7,648 bases of DNA from Actinomycetales bacterium (GTDB lineage: Bacteria > Actinomycetota > Actinomycetes > Actinomycetales > Cellulomonadaceae), in NCBI GenBank assembly GCA_012514545.1, contig JAAZAC010000202.1, positions 1 to 7,648 of the forward strand, read 5' to 3'. A program made the translations under genes and the position numbers. Below, piece after piece: positions 5,104 through 7,648 of the stretch (its first letter is position 1; every line of letters starts with the position of its first letter). The notes below the pieces were generated by a model. It was not told the DNA's origin, did no database searches, and saw only the letters and a program-made list of their open reading frames with translations.

Positions 5104-6903
5104 ATGAGCCACGCAGACACTCCCCCCGTGACCGGCACCCCGGGCGCGACCGCGCTGGTGACCGCCGACGCGCGGACCGCGCAGCAGCCGTCCGGCATGC
5201 CGGTGCACAGGTACCGCCCCTTCCACGAGCAGATCGCCGTCGACCTCCCGGACCGCACGTGGCCCGGGCGCCGGATGACCCACGCGCCGCGCTGGTGCGC
5301 GGTCGACCTGCGCGACGGCAACCAGGCCCTCATCGAGCCGATGAACCCCGAGCGCAAGCTCCGGATGTTCGAGCTGCTCGTCGAGATGGGCTACAAGGAG
5401 ATCGAGGTCGGGTTCCCGTCGGCCTCGCAGACGGACTACGACTTCGTCCGCCTCCTCATCGAGGAGGACCGCATCCCCGACGACGTCGTCATCCAGGTGC
5501 TCACCCAGTCGCGCGAGCACCTCATCGAGCGCACGTACGAGTCCCTGCGCGGCGCCAAGCGCGCCATCGTGCACCTGTACAACTCGACGTCGATCCTCCA
5601 GCGGGAGGTCGTGTTCCGCACCGACGTCGACGGCGTGCAGGAGATCGCGACGTCGGGCGCCCGCCTGTGCAAGAAGTACGAGGAGCTCGTCCCCGACACC
5701 GAGGTCTTCTACGAGTACTCCCCGGAGTCGTTCACGGGCACCGAGCTCGAGGTGGCGCTGCGGGTGTGCAACGCGGTCCTGGACGTCTGGGAGCCGACGC
5801 CGGACCGCAAGGTGATCATCAACCTCCCGGCGACCGTGGAGATGGCGACGCCGAACGTCTATGCCGACGCCATCGAGTGGATGTCGCGGAACCTGCACTA
5901 CCGGGAGAGCGTCGTGCTGTCGCTGCACCCGCACAACGACCGGGGCACGGCCGTCGCGGCGGCGGAGCTGGGCTTCCTCGCGGGCGCGGACCGCATCGAG
6001 GGCTGCCTGTTCGGCAACGGCGAGCGGACGGGCAACGTCTGCCTCGTCACGCTGGGCATGAACCTGGCCAGCCAGGGGATCGACCCCGAGATCGACTTCT
6101 CGGACATCGACCGGATCCGGCGCACCGTCGAGTACTGCAACCAGATCCCGGTGCACCCCCGCCACCCCTACGGCGGCGACCTCGTGTTCACGGCCTTCTC
6201 CGGCTCGCACCAGGACGCGATCAAGAAGGGCTTCGAGGCGATGGATGCCCGCGCGGCCGCGCGCGGCGTGCCGGTCGAGGAGCTCGAGTGGGCGGTGCCG
6301 TACCTGCCGATCGACCCGCGGGACGTCGGCCGGACGTACGAGGCGGTCATCCGCGTGAACAGCCAGTCCGGCAAGGGCGGCATGGCATACCTCATGAAGA
6401 CGGACCACCACCTCGACCTGCCGCGCCGGCTGCAGATCGAGTTCTCCCGGGTCGTCCAGCAGCACACGGACGCGCTCGGCGGCGAGGTGTCCTCCGAGGA
6501 CATCTGGCGCCTGTTCACCGACGAGTACCTGCCCGCCGACCCGGACAGCGGTCTGCCGCAGTGGGGCCGGTTCCGGCTGCGCAGCAGCGAGGTCGTCTCG
6601 GCGGAGACGGGCCCGGCGCGGCTCACCGCGACCGTCGTCGACAACGGCGAGGAGGTCGTCGTCACGGGGGAGGGCAACGGGCCGATCGCGGCGTTCGTCG
6701 CGGCCCTGGCGCCCCGCACCGGGCGCGTCGAGGTGCTCGACTACGCCGAGCACGCCCTGTCCACCGGCGAGGACGCGGTCGCGGCCGCGTACGTGGAGTG
6801 CCTCGTGGGCGACGACGTCCTGTGGGGCGTGGGCATCGACCCGTCGATCACGACGGCCTCGTTCAAGGCGATCATCTCGGCGGTGAACCGCTCGCTGCGC
6901 TGA
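5104..6903 (+). CDS. leuA: 2-isopropylmalate synthase
   Basis: LeuA condenses acetyl-CoA with 2-oxoisovalerate to 2-isopropylmalate, the first committed step of leucine synthesis. The 599-residue protein is the long form found in actinobacteria and fungi. The TIM-barrel domain shows LRDGNQ (69-74, metal ligand Asp71), HPHND (274-279, metal ligands His275 and His277), GCLFGNGERTGN (300-311) and GGDLVFTAFSGSHQDA (357-372). These agree with the M. tuberculosis enzyme (Asp81, His285, His287) at a constant offset of ten. Tyr400 in VPYLPIDP corresponds to its Tyr410. A linker leads to the C-terminal regulatory domain (about 490-595, with TGEGNGPIAAF at 521-531), where leucine binds for feedback inhibition. 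The start is ATG 5104 behind GAGGAG. The upstream leader peptide and pseudoknot suggest leucine also controls its synthesis. No leuB, leuC or leuD lies adjacent. No key residue appears to be missing. Confidence 0.98.
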   Translation: MSHADTPPVTGTPGATALVTADARTAQQPSGMPVHRYRPFHEQIAVDLPDRTWPGRRMTHAPRWCAVDLRDGNQALIEPMNPERKLRMFELLVEMGYKEIEVGFPSASQTDYDFVRLLIEEDRIPDDVVIQVLTQSREHLIERTYESLRGAKRAIVHLYNSTSILQREVVFRTDVDGVQEIATSGARLCKKYEELVPDTEVFYEYSPESFTGTELEVALRVCNAVLDVWEPTPDRKVIINLPATVEMATPNVYADAIEWMSRNLHYRESVVLSLHPHNDRGTAVAAAELGFLAGADRIEGCLFGNGERTGNVCLVTLGMNLASQGIDPEIDFSDIDRIRRTVEYCNQIPVHPRHPYGGDLVFTAFSGSHQDAIKKGFEAMDARAAARGVPVEELEWAVPYLPIDPRDVGRTYEAVIRVNSQSGKGGMAYLMKTDHHLDLPRRLQIEFSRVVQQHTDALGGEVSSEDIWRLFTDEYLPADPDSGLPQWGRFRLRSSEVVSAETGPARLTATVVDNGEEVVVTGEGNGPIAAFVAALAPRTGRVEVLDYAEHALSTGEDAVAAAYVECLVGDDVLWGVGIDPSITTASFKAIISAVNRSLR

Positions 6904-6911
6904 GCCGGCAC

Positions 6912-6939
6912 CCGGGCGGCGCCGTCGCGGGGGGCCCGG
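6912..6939 (+). terminator. Weak hairpin after leuA, possible terminator
   Basis: CCGGGC (6912-6917) pairs with GCCCGG (6934-6939), eight bases after the leuA stop. The loop is 16 bases and there is no T-run. Such short GC palindromes are expected by chance here, so this is only a candidate. Confidence 0.3.
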
Positions 6940-6982
6940 AGGTCGCGAGCGAAGGGGTCCCGTTCGTCCGGTTTGCCACCGG

Positions 6983-7006
6983 TACGCTCCGGGCAACCGG
7001 AGGGGG
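6983..7006 (+). promoter_or_regulatory. Candidate -10 box and ribosome-binding site for the last gene
   Basis: TACGCT (6983-6988) matches TANNNT and would start transcription near 6995. GGAGG (6999-7003, within a longer G-run) lies eight bases before ATG 7012 and supports that start. No clear -35 is seen. Confidence 0.5.
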
Positions 7007-7011
7007 ATCAC

Positions 7012-7648
7012 ATGGACTGGGGGCTCGTCGCCGTCGTCGCCGTGCCGCTCGTCGTGACGGCCGTCATCATCGTCGCGGTCACGCGCGGCGTCCGCCGGAT
7101 GTCCGGGGTCGAGGGCGGTGTGCCCGCCACGGCGCTCCTGCGTGGCTTCTCGGAGACCGGCACGACGATCAGCTCGGCGTACACGGGCCCCGACGCCCCC
7201 GTGTACCGGCTCGACCTGCTCGTCTCGCCACCGGACGGCCCACCGTTCGAGACGCAGGTCAAGCAGCCCGTGCCCCGGATCGTCCTGCCGTTCTTCGTGC
7301 CCGGCATCCGGGTGCCGGTGGACATCGACCCGAAGCGGCCCACGCGCGTGACGGTCGCGTTCCGGCGGTTCGACGCGGCCGGCGCGCGCGGCGGAGCACC
7401 GGGGGGCGGGCCCGGCGTGACGCTCTCGTTCGCCGGGGACGGCTCCCTCGCGCCCGTCGGCGGGATGGACGAGCTGTCCGACGCCGTGCGGCAGGGCACG
7501 ATCCCGACGACGACCGGAAGTGCGGCCGAGCTCCTCGCCACGGGCGCGCGCGGCACGGCCGAGGTGACGCAGGCGCGCCCGCTCGGCACGAGGATCCGCG
7601 ACGTGTTCCCCGACCCCCGGCCCGAGGTCGCCGACGACCCGATCTGGA
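7012..7648 (+). CDS. Membrane-anchored protein of unknown function, 3' truncated
   Basis: The frame from ATG 7012 has no stop up to the window end, giving 212 visible residues. It starts with a short acidic N-terminus and one membrane helix (about 4-24), followed by basic residues (RGVRR, 25-29), so the rest should be cytosolic. Residues 36-116 look like a beta-rich domain with alternating hydrophobic positions, ending in PGIRVPVDIDPKRPTRVTV. This pattern, a secreted or membrane protein domain ending in a 'vpV.vDp..p..v' strand, occurs in many uncharacterised actinobacterial proteins. A Gly/Ala/Pro-rich linker (about 121-136) and a variable stretch follow. From about 176 the sequence (ATGARGTAEVTQARPLGTRI) resembles the start of the first domain, so a second copy probably continues past the window. 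The position after leuA is where recO is often found in relatives, so recO may follow. Function unknown. Confidence 0.75.
   Translation, partial: MDWGLVAVVAVPLVVTAVIIVAVTRGVRRMSGVEGGVPATALLRGFSETGTTISSAYTGPDAPVYRLDLLVSPPDGPPFETQVKQPVPRIVLPFFVPGIRVPVDIDPKRPTRVTVAFRRFDAAGARGGAPGGGPGVTLSFAGDGSLAPVGGMDELSDAVRQGTIPTTTGSAAELLATGARGTAEVTQARPLGTRIRDVFPDPRPEVADDPIW

Noticed and set aside
3709..7011. An 1100-codon open frame on the minus strand
   Set aside because: It is antisense to the variant-LRR gene and leuA, both of which are convincing. Its composition is Arg/Val/Asp-rich without motifs.
1..7648. CRISPR array, tRNA, rRNA, insertion sequence, attachment site or phage-defence system
   Set aside because: I looked for regular direct repeats, cloverleaf-like segments with CCA ends, terminal inverted repeats, transposase or nuclease motifs, and found none.

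Overview
This 7.6 kb window is very GC-rich with strongly GC-biased third codon positions. Its genes all lie on the plus strand. The gene types (a CBS-domain hemolysin-family protein next to era, an actinobacterial-type leuA, a variant leucine-rich-repeat membrane protein, leaderless starts behind TANNNT -10 boxes) point to a high-GC actinobacterium, most likely a Cellulomonas-like member of the Micrococcales. That placement is inference from composition and synteny.

Layout. Positions 1-1145 hold the 3' part of a CNNM/CorC-type membrane protein (partial DUF21, two CBS domains, CorC_HlyC domain). It overlaps era (1142-2062) by four bases (GTGA). Next comes a probably exported, membrane-anchored alpha/beta hydrolase with four C-terminal helices (2084-3577), whose GTG start sits six bases behind a TAGACT box with no Shine-Dalgarno, so it is probably leaderless. 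After a 176-base gap rich in hairpins lies a single-pass membrane protein (3754-4905) with a cytosolic variant-LRR domain, a Pro-rich linker and three outside cysteine-paired modules. A strong GC hairpin (about 4921-4972) closes it.

Region 4982-5103 is a leucine-responsive leader of leuA (5104-6903, 2-isopropylmalate synthase). It has a -10 box, a leaderless 14-residue leader peptide MSWRGLLLRRRGEV with three consecutive Leu codons, and RNA pairings that exclude one another. A long hairpin (5024-5059) ties up the same bases (5049-5056) that would otherwise pair with the leuA ribosome-binding site (5088-5095) in a pseudoknot. No U-tract terminator is visible between leader and leuA, so control is probably at translation. 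This resembles the class called the LEU element, a pseudoknot predicted upstream of leuA in many Actinobacteria. The specific switch drawn here comes from reading this sequence.

The window ends inside a membrane-anchored protein of unknown function (7012 onward), open to the last base, with what looks like the start of a second copy of its first domain. The hemolysin-era-leuA order is a conserved housekeeping backbone in related actinobacteria; the hydrolase and the cysteine-module protein look like lineage-specific insertions in it. I see no tRNA, rRNA, CRISPR, insertion sequence or phage gene.
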